Origin: Vespa crabro | Taxonomy: Eukaryota > Arthropoda > Insecta > Hymenoptera > Vespidae | Reading direction: 5' to 3' | DNA: 64,000 nt | Assembly: GCF_910589235.1 (NCBI RefSeq) | Contig: NC_060955.1 | Coordinates: forward strand, 24,364,172-24,428,171 | In this document: positions 26,694 through 40,339 of the stretch, one piece after another | Position numbering within the stretch: position 1 is the first letter of the stretch | Layout of the letters: each line of letters begins with the position of its first letter | Translations under genes and position numbers: made by a program | Notes under the pieces: model-generated | What the model was told of the DNA's origin: nothing | Database searches by the model: none | Seen by the model: the letters and a program-made list of their open reading frames with translations, nothing else

Positions 26694-26899
26694 CTAAACG
26701 TCTCCTTGCTCCTCGGTCAATTTTCTTTGCAGAATTTTTTGGAACACGCGGTTGGTTTCTATCGGAAATCTTTGCGTCCTTAACGCAAAACGCAGTCTTC
26801 GATTAGGATACTCGGGGACAAAAGCGGCAGCTTTATCTCTGGCGGTCGTCCTCTTCATGGACCGCGTTCGTGGTCCGGCGCTTATTCTCGTAAACATTC
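26694..26899 (-). CDS. Possible alternative last exon of the GAS1-like gene
   Basis: Preceded on the minus strand by TTTTTCTAG. The 206-nt frame continues the exon-3 frame exactly when the donor at 27265/27264 is used (G + GA = Gly), and runs 67 codons to a stop. The tail is basic and lacks a membrane segment, so this isoform would not end in a hydrophobic signal. The support is phase, splice signals and an open frame only; no homology is recognised. Confidence 0.4.
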
Positions 26900-28292
26900 C
26901 TAGAAAAATGCTCTTTGGTCGTTCACTCGCGGAATACTGTACTGTACTTTATTTGGACATCTCGTCTTGCCACTCGGTTGTACTCGGCATCAGTCTGAAA
27001 AATACAATACGCTAGACCGTCTCTTGTTTCTTTTCCCCCTTTCCCCCTCCGTTAACATCTCGGCGTCTCAAAGTTTTCTTGGCGTTCGATGGTGCGCGAT
27101 CACAGTTGTTCGACATTCGTTCCTCGTACATCTTTCATGTGAATTCTCTTGAAACCAGTCGAAATGAAAACCAATTGCGCGTAATATGCAACTACCTTAG
27201 TAGTATGCAACTACCGCGTAATATGCGCGTGATTAAAAGTTATTTAAAAGATAAGTGTGGATTACCTTGGCTCGCAAAAAGAACGAGCAAAGTGATGGAC
27301 ATCGCCAACGTCGTCCTGTCGACGAAAGGACGAACGGTCGTGGCCTCGTTAGGCACCTCGTTCCCAAGAACGTTCGTCTCCGTTCGAACGATCTCGTTCG
27401 TCCTAGTCCCGTCGACGACTTTTTTTACTTGGCGATAATCGTGATGAATCCTACCGAAGCAGAGCGTATTCATATTACGATGGATCCCCTTGCAATCGTA
27501 TTCCTCGGAACCGTCGCAAAGACAGGTACTGAGCTTCGCCGCCTTTTCTTGTCGCGTCAGTATGTTGATCGAATTTCTACATCTAGAGACAAATGAGCGA
27601 ATCTATTTATATATTATACATTTGTCATCGACAATTTGCCCATTCGAATATTACTTTTAAATGGGCCCCACCGATATCTACTATCGCCTTTTCCCTTATT
27701 CTCTCGATTGAATCGAATCGACGGTACGTACCGGTGAGTGCACTTCTTCCCGTGGAACATGCTCTTGCAGAATTTGTTGTAATACGACAAAGCCGTTTGA
27801 CATAGGGCATCCGCGTTACATATCCACGTGGCTATCCTGCAGGATACCCTCGTCCTGTTCATAGCCGTCGTCACCGACGATCTACAAATCTCGACCCTCT
27901 GCTTCGATTGTTGACAGAGCTCGTCGTCTCGCGTGCATTGACACTGAAAACATTTTTTCCATCGACATTATCGACATTATATTATAGGTATCTTTAGATA
28001 TTAGACGCATGGAGATATCTCTCCACGTTCTCACCGTCATGAGCTCCTTTCCCTCGTCGGTACTGGTCAAAGCGATGAGCGCGTGCTGACAAGCGTCGGA
28101 GCAATTGTCACCTTGCAAAACGGAGGCGCAACCGGTAACGTAGTGTTGAAGAGCCATTCCACATCCGGTTCTATAAGCGCACCTAAGTCTCGCGTCCTCG
28201 CAACGCACGGAAGTGGATCTTGTGCCGGCTAGCATCGTCGTTAACAGCATCGAGACCAGGACTACGTCCAACCGATGCACCCCACGAGACAT
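26694..28292 (-). CDS. GDNF/GAS1-domain cell-surface protein (GAS1-like)
   Basis: Secreted or lipid-anchored Cys-rich protein of the GAS1/GFR-alpha class; vertebrate GAS1 is a GPI-anchored co-receptor. Exons (minus): 28292-28035, 27943-27732, 27582 to 27240 or 27266. Upstream in-frame Met codons (ORF opens at 28334) leave the start uncertain. MSRG was chosen because it begins a clean signal peptide (VVLVSMLLTTMLAG). Two GDNF/GAS1 repeats are visible: the first from CEDARLRC to about VEIC, the second from CRIATWIC through KKC, CLCDG and NTLCF. Reading exon 3 to its TAA (27240) gives about 270 aa ending in a short hydrophobic patch (LAMSITLLVLFA), a possible GPI signal. Splicing at AAG|GTAAT (27266) to an acceptor at 26900 stays in frame and ends at 26694 (about 330 aa). 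Whether it is orthologous to a named fly gene I cannot say. Confidence 0.85.
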
Positions 28293-30697
28293 CCTGAGGA
28301 AGAAGAAACGCATAGATAATCCAACGCATATCATACCTGATTATTTTTATACTCGCTTTGATCGAATTGCCCTTTTTTTTTTTTTTTTTTTCTAAAGTAA
28401 AGAATAAAGTAAGAAATAACAAAGTTGAACGACTCGCGTCCTCAAACATTACTAAGATATCATTTCTAAGATCCTCTTTCATCCTCGCTCCCAGATCTCG
28501 CCGACTATGAATCCGTTCGATGGTCGCGTTCGACGACCCAATTTTTATATATGTTTACATTACGTTTCACTTGCTGTCTCTAAGTAATCCGATCAAGTGT
28601 CTCTTTGGACTTTGATATTCCCGAGTATATTTTCAGCTCGTTGTTTCAAGTAAGGAATACAAAAGACGCTTAAGTAGGTTCTTCCGTTGCGAGCGAGAGA
28701 ACGCGCGTCCCTCGACGTGCGGGGAGCCAATTATCGTTCGAGTTCAACCGCTCGTACCTTGAACGGTGACCGTTGAGTTTCCTCGCCTCGAGTATTACAA
28801 ATCATACAGAATTTCTTTCGATTGTTTTTCCCCCCTTCCCCTACCCCCTCCCCCCCCCCTCTCTCTCTCTCTCTCCCCTTTTCTTCTTCATTCCGTTAGA
28901 TAATCTACTATCTAGAACGTCGTATCTCGCTGGCCTTGCGACAATAAGGAAAACGAATACGCTTTTACGTAGGTGTCGATGGTTGTTGTATCCGACGAGC
29001 CTGAGAAAATACAATTCCTCCGGTACCTAGATACGAGTGGGTGGGAACTTACGAGCGGTTCGCATTATCGAGTGAAAGCTAAATATATGTACGTTTATCT
29101 CTCTCTTTCTCTCTCCCTCCTTTACCGGTCTCCACGTTAGCTCCACGATCGCTCATAGTCGCGATCGTAGCGACTTACATAATTCTCGATAAACCGCTTA
29201 TGGCTTATCGACTTTACTTTACGATATCGAACTTACTTTATTGGACGCTGACTTCTTTTTGGACGAGCGAACGAACGATCCTTTTGCAACTCGAGCTGCA
29301 GGCTCGATTATATCTTGATGTCTCTCAAAGATGTCTCGAAAGCCTTTCGGAAAATATGAGCGAAATGTTTCTATCGTTTCGAACAAGCTCAGCGTGTTTA
29401 CGTGTTTAGAAAAAAAAAAATATATATATATATATATACATATATATATCATCGAGCGTTTATTTGACGACGAGGTAAACGGCAACTAGAGCGAGAAACA
29501 CATACCAAAAAATGCCGACTATCGTCGGGCTACCATGCGACGCGGAAGAAGGCTTTAATCGTCGGAAGGTGTCGGAAGAAGAAGAGAACTTTTTATAAGC
29601 GAAACGCAATTTGCGCTTCGTCGCGTCGGAAACGCACGAGAAAGAAGACGTGACAAAAAGTCCTAACGAGATCTTCGTTCGAGTGACATAGGCGGGCGAA
29701 GAAAGCCTGGTTTATTTTAAGAATGTCGCGGAATGCAAATTTACGCGGCGAGATCTTCTCTCGCGTCAAAGAAAACTACGACGAGCTACACGAGTTTTTA
29801 AATTTGCAAACTATTTACGACTACAAGTCTCGAGAATACTATGTCGCAACTTTTATGATATTCGCTTTACTTTCTAAAGCTAAAAGGAACGAAAGAGGGG
29901 ATATACAATTTTCGGGATTCTTTTTTTCTTTGTTTTTTCCAATTAGCTTGCATCTCTTCGTTCCAACTCGAACACACGATTATTGATATCCATATCGTTA
30001 GTACCGAGTAACTGAGCGAGCGGTCAAAGCCATCGGTGCATTGCGCTGCAACGTACAAAACTAATATAGAGATAATATACAATATAAATAATACATAGGG
30101 GTATACGGTGGTAGAGCTCGCAAAGCACGCGCTAGCCGGCAGCCGTTCGGTAATGCGCGCTCGTCCAATTCATTCCCATTACATGATATCTATTACGATA
30201 TACGTTCAATGCTTTAGACTTATTTTATTTAATCACTCTCGTAAGGATCAATCACATTTAGAAACGGAATAAGTTTTTCGCAATAATTAAAACTCGCTTT
30301 CGGATTCGTCGCAACCCAGTCTCTTGACTGCTAGCTACGATACAAGGAAGCGCTCGAAATGCGACTTTTTAAAGGGGAAAAATTAGAAACACGTGTAGCC
30401 ACGAGCAAAGTAATAACTATAATTAATCTTGTAACGTTCCGAACGTATTCAAGAAAATGGACAGCGAGCTCTTTGTCCGAATCCGTTCGAAGAAACTGAT
30501 TTCTCTCTTCCTCCTTCACTTTTTCTTTCTTTTTTTCTTTTCGTCTCATTCTCTCTTCGTGCTCCAGGCATCGCGATACCAACTTGGAGAACGAGCGAAG
30601 CGTCTAACGGTCTGAGAACCTTCTTGCCAACCTCCGGTTACCGATCCGGATATCGTTTCGTAGAAACGAAAAATAACGAAACGCCGAAAATCCTCGC

Positions 30698-30734
30698 TTA
30701 TCGATCGATCGATCGATCGATCGATCGATCGATC
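30698..30734. repeat. (ATCG)n self-complementary microsatellite
   Basis: About nine ATCG/GATC units. The unit is its own reverse complement in register, so either strand can fold on itself. Confidence 0.95.
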
Positions 30735-32671
30735 ATTTTTATCTTTGTTTTTCTACATACGCATGTATTTCAACGTTTATCGTTCTTACTCGACTAGATG
30801 GAAAAAAATTCATGCGGCAACTAAAAATATACCGTACTTGGACTCTTCCTTGAAGCTTCCAAGGAGCACGCGAGAAGCTCGGAACACGTGACATACATAA
30901 CGGATTTCGACTCTGGCTGGCGGCCAGAATTAGAAAAAGAGCGAGCACGTTCTCGAAATCTTTCGAGGGCCAGGCGAAGAAGGCTAGAAGCGAACGGAAA
31001 AAAAGAAGGAAGACAAGGAGAGAGAGAGAGGGGGGGGGGGAGGGCAGGAGGAAATAAAAACTCTCTCTGTTTGCATTTCGATCGGATGCATCGACGCTAC
31101 TCGTAGAGGCCGAGTAAATAATTTCATCAGGTTTCGTTTATGCGACGAGTTAATATTTACGGAACGATCACTTCGAGGTCTCGCGCTAAAATACACAAGC
31201 TTGAGTGTAAACGATCGTAAGAGAGCAAGGCGTTACGCAACGACTCGAAAGGACTCGCTTTGCGAATGAGAAGCCCGTTCTCTTGTTTGTTTACGTCTCC
31301 GTACAATCACCCCGTACGTATTCGATCGATCGCGACGACGTCATAGAATGATACATCTTAATAACGGATTTCCTCGATCGAACGTAGATCCTAACGTAAA
31401 GCTTGCTTTTACCTAGGGCTATCTTCCAGAGGATAATACCCCTTAAATCCTTTCTCGGAAAAGAAGAATCCTCGAGAAATAAAGTTCGAAGGGCGATCCT
31501 GCAAACACGTACATCCTGGAAATCATCTTTTCGGACGAACGTCGATCTAGGAAAGGGTCTGGGTCATGTCGTAACGCGTATGCCAGTTTCAAACTATGCA
31601 CTATCGGGCAGTAATTTAGGTGCAGCGGGCCCACCGAACGTGACGTGGGCCTCCGAGCGTACAGGCCCAAAATGGACCACCAAGACGCATTTTAACGGAC
31701 GTGGCAACGAGGGACAGATGGCCAGCCCCAATAGTCCCTCAGTGATTACCAACTTGGAATACTTCCTTCCTTCATATATAGATATGGCTCGTAACACTCA
31801 TTAACTCAGTGATCGCCAATTCGAAATTCATAGTCCGAAGAGAATATCGTGATCGAGCGTTGCTTCCGGGTTTCGAGGAGTCGTGACAGAAAGTCGCGAT
31901 CTGCCAGGTCCTCTAATCCGGCCCTTCTAACGGTTCACGAACCGATGCTTTTACCTTTATGTTTTTATGTTCCAAAGAGAGATCGAGGGAGATGTGCCTC
32001 CTGGATAAAGTCCTCATGTTGGAAAATGATTGACCGCGAGTCTCGTACGTCGAACGTATTTGCTGCCCCCTCCCTTATACCAGGTGCCAAGCACGAGCTG
32101 GACAAGATGTTGCTCTCTACGTATCTTACTCTTTCTCTTCGTGGATATTTGAAAAGGCAAAAAGCATCGATAAAATGAGAACGTGAGAGAGGAGAAAAAC
32201 GTCAAATAGATTCTTCAACGTCTCACCGCATTCCCCCTTTCCTTTTCTAATAATCTCGATGCTCCTGAGAGTACAATAGGGCCGAACCCTTCTCAGTCGT
32301 TATACGGTAGGTCGTACGTCTACGTCGAGCTCCTCTCCTATTCCCTTAAACTTCTCAACTACGAACCTACATCCTGTTCTATCGCGATAACTCTTCCCCT
32401 CCTGAAGTTAGAAGTTTTAACGGATAGAAAAGCTGAAGGTTGAGGGACTGTACCAGGCGAGCCTTCCTAGATTCATCCAAGGAAAAAGCTGCTACGTCGA
32501 GCTTCTATGTCTTCATAAATTACTCTTCTACTACCCGGACCCTTAGAAACTCGTTTCTCGCCTGTGATCCTTACGGTTTTCTATTCGTTTTTTCTCTCCG
32601 ACAAACGGGGGATATATTCGAAGAATATCTATTTTTCTTTTTCCCTGTCTCTGCTTTCTCGATTGATTTAA

Positions 32672-32722
<51 letters not shown>

Positions 32723-32743
32723 TCTCTCTCTCTCTCCCTCTCG
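32672..32743. repeat. (CT)n microsatellite
   Basis: About 70 bp of CT with a few CCCT interruptions, the longest CT array in this part of the window. Confidence 0.95.
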
Positions 32744-34053
32744 GTCGAAGAATCTACGAGGACTATTAATCGCTTTAATATCATCCTACGCGATGGTAGA
32801 GAAAGAAACGTCGTGATTTCCGACTGAGGATCGGTTTTCGCTTCCATTGCCTCTGGACTTGGCTCGATCCTCGCGCGAGAACCTCTCTCTCATGATTGAG
32901 CGAGTCGTCATTAACGCGTGCCGCTCTTTCTTTCCCTCTCTTTCGGAAGATCGTTACTCGTAAAAAAAGAAAAGGGCAAGAAATATTTTAATTGTGAAAA
33001 AAATTCTCACATTCTAGATCATTAACATGATCATCTTAGGATCCGAAGGTTGGTTTTTCGATGATTCGCGCGAATACGACGAATGTGTCATTGGTTGCTT
33101 GATCGTTAAGAAAGAGGCCCGAGTCACGACCGAGTCAATGCCACGCGAGTTCGTTAGCACAGGGACACATAAATCTATGGCACGAAGTGTCTTGGGCGCT
33201 AATGAGCGGACGACGCTGCCAATTTCATCTTCCTATTACCTTCTTCGAACCGCCTGAAAGAAAGGAGGGAGGATAGCCTTTCATCGTCTACGTTCTATAC
33301 GTGGTCGCGTGTCTCGCGTTTCAACGTAGGATGTCACACACTACTACGTAGGATGGACGTACTACTCTCGGGGGCAGGTGATTTTCAACATTGTCGATGC
33401 TCAGAGCGCAAGAAGGGAGAGAAAAGTCATCGTCCTTTCCTTTCCTTTCGTTATCGTTCGTTTCTCGTTCTAAGACTCGCGCATAAAAATTCTACCGACA
33501 TTTTAACTGCTCGAGCGCCGAGATCTATATCTCGAGATCTTAATTATGTTGAAAGGTGTTTTTTACTTGTATTATTTTTATTTCGATGGAAAAACTCGTT
33601 TGCATTTGAACGATAATGCGATAAATATGATTTGAAACGTACTCGGAACGTACGCCTATCGAGATCCGGTTTACGAAATTCTCTTTATCATTGCCCGTAA
33701 CTCCTATGCCTTTATTTGCAATTTATTATCCGCGGGTACCTAATTATCGGCGAGTACTATGTCGGAATACAAAATTATATTTATTTTTTCTACAAACAGT
33801 CGAAGTACCCGTTATCGCATATTCGCCTTGATGATCGTTCAATCGAAGCCAGACCGAACGGTATCCGTTCGTCCGTCGCTCGTTCACTGCGATCTATACG
33901 TACTTGGAATTTGATTGAGGCTGGTACAGAATAAAAAAAAAAAAAAGACTCACGTCTCGACTCGTTAGTTTCAACTTTACTATCGCAACAAAATCGATAA
34001 CCCCCTATTCTTCCTTTCGTTATTCTCATAGAATATCGTTTATCGAATATCTC

Positions 34054-34083
34054 TCGCTCGCTCGCTCGCTCGCTCGCTCGCTC
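34054..34083. repeat. (GCTC)n microsatellite
   Basis: Seven GCTC tetranucleotides. The same unit also ends the CT array at 51513-51535. Confidence 0.93.
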
Positions 34084-34599
34084 TCGTAAACGATAAACGC
34101 GCGCCGAAATTTGAAACGAGCGTGAGAAACAGGAGAAAGCGCGTACGCAACGTAGTATTTTTTTTGTTTTGTTTTTTTTTTTCTTTTTCTTTTTAGCGCG
34201 AAAAGGAGGAAACGATTGAAAGGCGATTGAAATGCTATCTTGAATTCCTATCGAAGACAAAGTTATCAAAATTCACATACCTTTGTATATTCTTTCGACG
34301 AAAACTACACGATTATTACATCGTGCTCCTCTCGATACACTTTCACACTGATTCCCTAAAATTCCGTTCCCTCTCGTTTTTCGCGTCCGATTGTTATAAT
34401 TCTATGAAATGTCTTGTCCCTCCGTTTCTCTTTTTCTCTCCATCCTTCGACTTTCTTTCTTCTCTTCCTCTTTGTCTTATTTATCTTCCTCGTCTTCGTT
34501 TTCCTCTTGTAGTTCAATTTAAACGCGTAACGCAAAAGATCGACGCGAAGAAGAGGTTTGAATGCGAAAACATGCGAAAGATAAACGAAAGAACGGAGA

Positions 34600-34641
<42 letters not shown>

Positions 34642-37600
34642 AAATGTATAATGTAGCTCTATGCGTAAATGCGCGCGCGTGCACGCGCGCGTCTGTGTGC
34701 AGGGAAAGGAGAGAAGAGAAGAGATCAAAGAAAACAATGACGGATAAACGGAAGTAAAGAGGGAGATAGAGGGAGAAAGAAAAAGGTAACGAGACGTTCG
34801 CGCACGGCCGCAGCCTCTGAGTTACTAGATTGAGTTGTGACGGCTCCGAAGCCGAAGGCCTCGTACTCCGCCCTCCGCCCCACTCTGTCCTCCACCCACA
34901 GGGGTCCAGGGCACCCCAACCTGCGTCGTTTCTTGGCTGATTGAGACACCAGCCTGCTTCCAACACTACTTACTTTTCCCTCACCGACATCACTGATTCC
35001 TGGCCCCTCGACCGTTTGCTCTCTCTCTCTCTCTCTCTCTCTCCCTTCTCCTTCTCCAGCGACACGACTCCACCCCTACTTTGCTCCTACTCGTCTCCCT
35101 CTCCGACGACGAGCTCAACGGGGCCTCCGAGGGGTCCTGTGACTCTCAACCGAGTTCTTTTCTCGAGTTTTATCCCTTTTCCGTTCTCTCGAATCTGCCA
35201 TTTTCGGCCATTTTCATCAAATGAAATAGCGAAATTAATTTAAAAACGAATTAAAAGGTGAACCTTTAAAAAGAAGCCCCTGAAACTTTTCGATTTTATC
35301 AGTCAACGAAAGAGGTGGTAAATACAAATAGACTTGTTTCTTGATACTCGTCGATCTTGAAAAGGATATTTTCATTGAAAAATTCTTTTTGATAATAGCG
35401 TTCGCAATGCTCTATTAGAACGTTCGAGAGCTTTTGTAAAGACGATGATTACGGTATTGAGAACCTCGGTTCTACTACTTCGCTATCTCTTTTTAGTAAG
35501 GCGCGTAGGGCCAGGACAATGGTCCCAAGTGAAGGAAAGCAAAGTAAACTTTAGGTAAGAACTTGGACTTGGAAGTAAGAAGCACCGAAAGTGATAGGTC
35601 TTTGGCCCAGGTAATCTAAGCAAACTGTGCCACGCGGCACCCGGCACGCGCTTACTTAAATCCTAAAATCAAACAATTCTCCTTAAGCATATTTAAATGT
35701 TCCCTCATAATATCCCACGAGTCTTTATAGAAAGAGGCGCGCACATTATCGAAGGAAACTCTCGAAATATTTTTTGTCCATTAGATTTGTACGTATATTA
35801 ATGAAAAGTACGAGTATCGATGGTCGACGTGATTTATCTCAGATGCACAACAAGTAGATACATCCGTATTAATCTCTCCTGTTATCGCAAAAGATCGTCC
35901 TGGATCTTGGTAAAAGAGGAAATCTCGTAGTTTTGTCCGGATATGCTTAAAAGCATCGCGTCCTTTACGTGCCTCGTCGCAATTGTTCAAATCACGACGA
36001 TCAACGATATTAGAAACTCGAGGAGATCTCCGATTATCCCCGTGCATATAACGTGCATGCGATCGTTATTCTCCGAAGATCGTTTAGCTTCGCTGTAAGA
36101 GCTCTTCTCATTGATATTCTCGTATAAGCCGCTTGTTATACGTGCGACCCTAACAAAGTTAAATAGGCGCTGACATCGCGCGAGCGATCGGCATTCTGGT
36201 ACTTTCCCATCGGGATATATGCATGTATAGCATATGCATGTATACGTTCGTGTTGCACGCGAATCACTTTGCGAAGAATCTTTTGGCGCCTTCTTCGTTT
36301 CGTTTCTCTGGCCGTTCCATTCGTACGAAATGGATTAGTTGATCCTTCTTGTAATAATCATATGAAGCTGTTAGAAAAGCAACACTTTTTTTTTTTCCTT
36401 TTTATCGAGAATGCGTACAAACATTTATAACCCGTCGATCGAATTTTCATGATTTTTCCCAAATTAATCGATTTATTTGAAATCTTATCCGTTTTCTTAA
36501 TAGAAAGATCTTTCTTTTTTAGTTCAACGATGTCAATGGGACGCGTCAAAGGGAATGATGGAAGATAAGAAGAGAGAAAAGGAACATGACGTAAGGGCGC
36601 AAAGGAAGACTAAAGAAAGACATATTAATTTAGGATCTTCGTTTTATCAAGATCAAAGGAAACGAAAGAATCTTCTCAGCGGGCTTTTGGGACTCGAAAA
36701 GTTTCAAACATACATTATCTACGATGATATCGTCGTGTAGACGAATTACCCTTCCCTTTTTCTGTTTTCCACGTGGAAACGGGTAGGTTCGTTAGGAAAG
36801 TACATCGGTACTTTACCTACCGTCGGATCTATTTGAAATGAATCCTCCTTTGGAGAAAATGTTTCCTTTGATTCGATTTTAAACGAGCGATGATAAAAGA
36901 AAAAAAAAAAAAAAAAAAAAAAAAGAAGAGAAAAGTAAAAATATGAGAGAAGGACCGGAGGAGGAGAGAGGAAACGGAGAGGTACGAGACAGGGAACACC
37001 TCCTGACAAATGCCGTAACACGACGGGGGAGTTCTTAACGCGTAGCCTCGCTCCTGTCAAGCGAATCTCTCAGCAGGGTGTTCGCTTTTACGAAATCGTG
37101 CGTCCTGCGACGTGGTCTTCTTCTCGGAAAGAAAAAGCATACGTTACGAGATAATCAGCGGCGTTGTTCCCGACCAAAGCGTGAATACGAAGAATATGTG
37201 ATAATCTTCCTATATGGTTATATCTTTGATATTTACTTTGTTAATTTAGCCCATTTACCGAGACACGACGAATTTTTCAAGATTCATTTGATCGTTTCCA
37301 TGAAGAAACGAAATTGGCCTCTCTCGGTAATAATAAAGAAGGATCGACGATTTTCTATACTCTTTGTTCCTCGCCACGAGATTTCTTCTTCTTCTTTTCT
37401 TCTTCACTTCTTCCATCGAAAGAAATCCTCCTGCCAAAGAATCGTTGAACCTAAAATCTTCGAGGCACGCCCCATCGACGCCTTCTCGCGGCGTTCTCCA
37501 AAGAAAAGAGGGGAGAAAAAGGAAAGAAAAGGAGAGCATGGAAGGAGAGACCGAGAGAACGTGGTACATCGTCCGATGAGATCTCGATTCCCGTTTTCCT

Positions 37601-38764
37601 CCCTTCCTCTCTTCTTAACGTTCCGCTCGATCGTTAGTCGCCGGTCTCTCTTCTCCTCCCGTTGGACCTCTCTCTCTCTCTCTCGACTGACCCTCTCGAG
37701 AGGATCTCTCGAGGGCCCTCGTGATTGCTTCATTAAGACGTCAAGAGATACTGCTAGCAAAGTCGCCGCTCGTTATTGCCTTGGCATCGCGCCGCTCGAT
37801 CACCCTCGAACGTACACACGCTCTTATGTTTTCTTTTACATATATGTCATCGAGCCGCCAACTGGAATGGACCAAACGTTCTTCCTAGTATGAACATTTT
37901 AAAAGGGTAGACACGGAAAAGCGATCGATCCTACGAATACGCCTTTATTTAATAATTACATATCTGACGCGTATCTTTCCGTCGAACCGACGAGATTTTC
38001 TTTCGAAAAATTATAATACCGGCCACGTTAAGAGAGAAAGACAAACGAGCGGGAAAGAGTTAAGTAGGGTATAAGAGGCGGTGATAAATATTCCTTATTC
38101 CTTAATTGCTCCCACCAAAACTCGACTCTATATCGACTCTATGGAGGATCGAAAAGACGAGTAAGATTAGTTTCGTTGATACATGAAATTTCTACGTCTT
38201 TCTTTGCTTCCTTCTCGGAACGCTCTTTCGTTTCCTCAAACTATTCAAAAGGGAGAAGCATTTTATGTCAATCAAACGATTTTTCTTGATCGATAATGTT
38301 ACGTTTTAACGACTTAATGAATTTATTACGCTTTCTACGCAGATTTTTTTTTATTTTGCGAAAGAGTACGAAATCCGAGAAGTAACGAATTTTCTTGGAA
38401 GGTAAGAACCTTTGTCCTATCTCTAATCTTCGTAAACATGTCGTCAAATTTCCTATCGTTCTTCAAAATTGTCCAAGTTCATCGTTGGATCTACGAAGGA
38501 TCGTTAGTTAATAAATCGCAGAAAGCGATTTCAAACAAGTGGTTTAACTCGAAAAGACGTAGCATCTCGGAGGAAAGGAGGTTGAAAGAAAATGCGTGAC
38601 TTTTAGAAAAATGGGAGTCTACGAAATCATAATGGCCTCTAATACGTTCGATAGGACGAGCAACTTCCGAATTAGTCCTTTCTTCTACTCTCTCGCTTTC
38701 TATTTTCTTGGCGAGAGGTGGCGCGGAGATTCGAAAGGCTTAACTCGAGCTCTCGTTTCTTTTC

Positions 38765-38767
<3 letters not shown>

Positions 38768-38820
<53 letters not shown>
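38768..38820. repeat. (CT)n microsatellite
   Basis: Pure CT array of about 53 bp. Confidence 0.95.
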
Positions 38821-38824
<4 letters not shown>

Positions 38825-39095
38825 ACGAGCGGCACTAATGAAAGGAGGAATTTTAATTTCGACGTTTACGCGGCTGGCAGATCGTTAACGTTTCTCTCGA
38901 TAGCCTCGAGACACGCTCGTTCTCGAGTACCTCGTGTCAGGATCCTAATTAGATTTGTACGACGAAATCAAAGACACCGCACGCTGAAACTTTCCCCTAT
39001 CTCGCCACCTTTACGAACTATTTTCTTTACGAATTTTTTCTCTTATCATTTTCTTCTATTCATCTAGGTTGGTAGGTTCTTTATTTCTAAAGTAC

Positions 39096-39102
<7 letters not shown>

Positions 39103-39144
<42 letters not shown>
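39103..39144. repeat. (GT)n microsatellite
   Basis: Pure GT array of about 42 bp following ATATATAT. Confidence 0.95.
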
Positions 39145-39145
<1 letters not shown>

Positions 39146-40321
39146 TACTTGAATACGCAAACAACGACGTGGCCTAGTCGTAAAATGTAGAAACGTTTCT
39201 GTGCATTATCCTTTTTCAACGGGAAGAAGCAATCTCTTTAATGGCGCAGAACGAACCGAGACGATGAGCCGAAGGATTACGAAACGCTGAGCGTTCAACG
39301 ACGCTTTTACGTCTTCTTTTCTCGTACCGGACGGACGGGAGCGACGGGCAGCCATTGTATCGTCTCCTTTATTCGTCGTTCTCGCTTAACGTTTCGCGGC
39401 CATAGAAAAAAAAGGAAGGATCCGATTGCATGCTGCGCGTTCTGCGAAGAAGATAACTCGCCGTTGGTGATGTGAATGACGACGGTGGTGACGACGGCGA
39501 TGATCTCGACGATAATTTCGAAGGCTATCTTCGAGAAGCGAACACGTGGGGCGAGACACGTGCGAGACGAAGCTTCGAATGAATCGCCTTTTCAACGCCT
39601 TTCTTTTCCTTTTTTCTTTTCTTTCTTCAATTTCCCTAACCACTAGTGAGAGACGTGTATATATATATATATACATTTTTGTCCTCTCGTTAAATAAACG
39701 TCATTTGCCTTGGCAGCACAACGCCACTAAACGGCCACTAAAACGTTGGATTATCCAACGACGAGTCATCGTTCTTAACGAGAATTTATAATTTACCTCG
39801 TCAAAATCTTTAACGGATCTTCTTCGAGCGTCCTAGCCATTGCGTTCGTATGTCCAGAAGCATCCGAGTAACCCTCGAAATGATGTCGACGAGTCGGTCA
39901 TTGCCGATGAATATCCTTTTATTATTTCCTTTCGTTAGGTCATGATATTTCTAAGCTCGTCTTTTTTTAGAACGTATAGAAACGTTTTTATAGGCTCGTA
40001 CGTTTGATCGGCCCGCATTGTGAGAGTTAGAATAGTGGATCTGGAAGAGAAATAAGAAAGGAGAGTCGTTCTTTTCTTACGACTAGAAAAGCACAGCAAC
40101 GGACAGCACGTAGCGTGGAAACGCAAAAGGGATTTGACGTCTCCATCTTCGATGCTCCTGGTCTTTCTTCTTTTGCTCTGCTCCTCCCTCCCTCTCTCTC
40201 TCTCTCTCTCCCTCCCTCCCTCCCTCCCTCCCTCCCTCCCTCTCTCTCTTTACCAGCCCTTCGTGCGGACACTAAAGCTGGTATTCACGCGAGATTTAGC
40301 ACGGCAAGGATGGATACGGCT

Positions 40322-40339
40322 AAAGGCCTTCGGGCCTTT
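40322..40339. other. 7-bp stem with TTCG tetraloop
   Basis: AAAGGCC, TTCG, GGCCTTT: a perfect seven-base-pair stem closed by a TTCG loop, in a G+C-richer unique segment. As RNA, a C(UUCG)G loop is exceptionally stable. No surrounding RNA gene is recognised. Confidence 0.6.

Noticed and set aside
27494..27500. Alternative donor TTCG|GTAGGA in GAS1-like exon 3 (around the NTLCF codons)
   Set aside because: The frame continues open past it through a plausible hydrophobic patch, and no in-frame acceptor exon was found that is better than the one at 26899 reached from 27266.
31403..31804. 133-codon plus-strand frame with a Gly/Pro/Asn-rich part
   Set aside because: Not repeat-derived, but there is no ATG at its start, no domain and no splice partners; kept only as part of a possible non-coding island.
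37078..37893. 271-codon plus-strand open frame, the longest in the gene-poor region
   Set aside because: Composition is Arg/Ser/Phe/Leu-rich from polypurine/polypyrimidine DNA, it starts at a non-ATG codon, overlaps equally long frames on the other strand, and shows no domain or splice partner.
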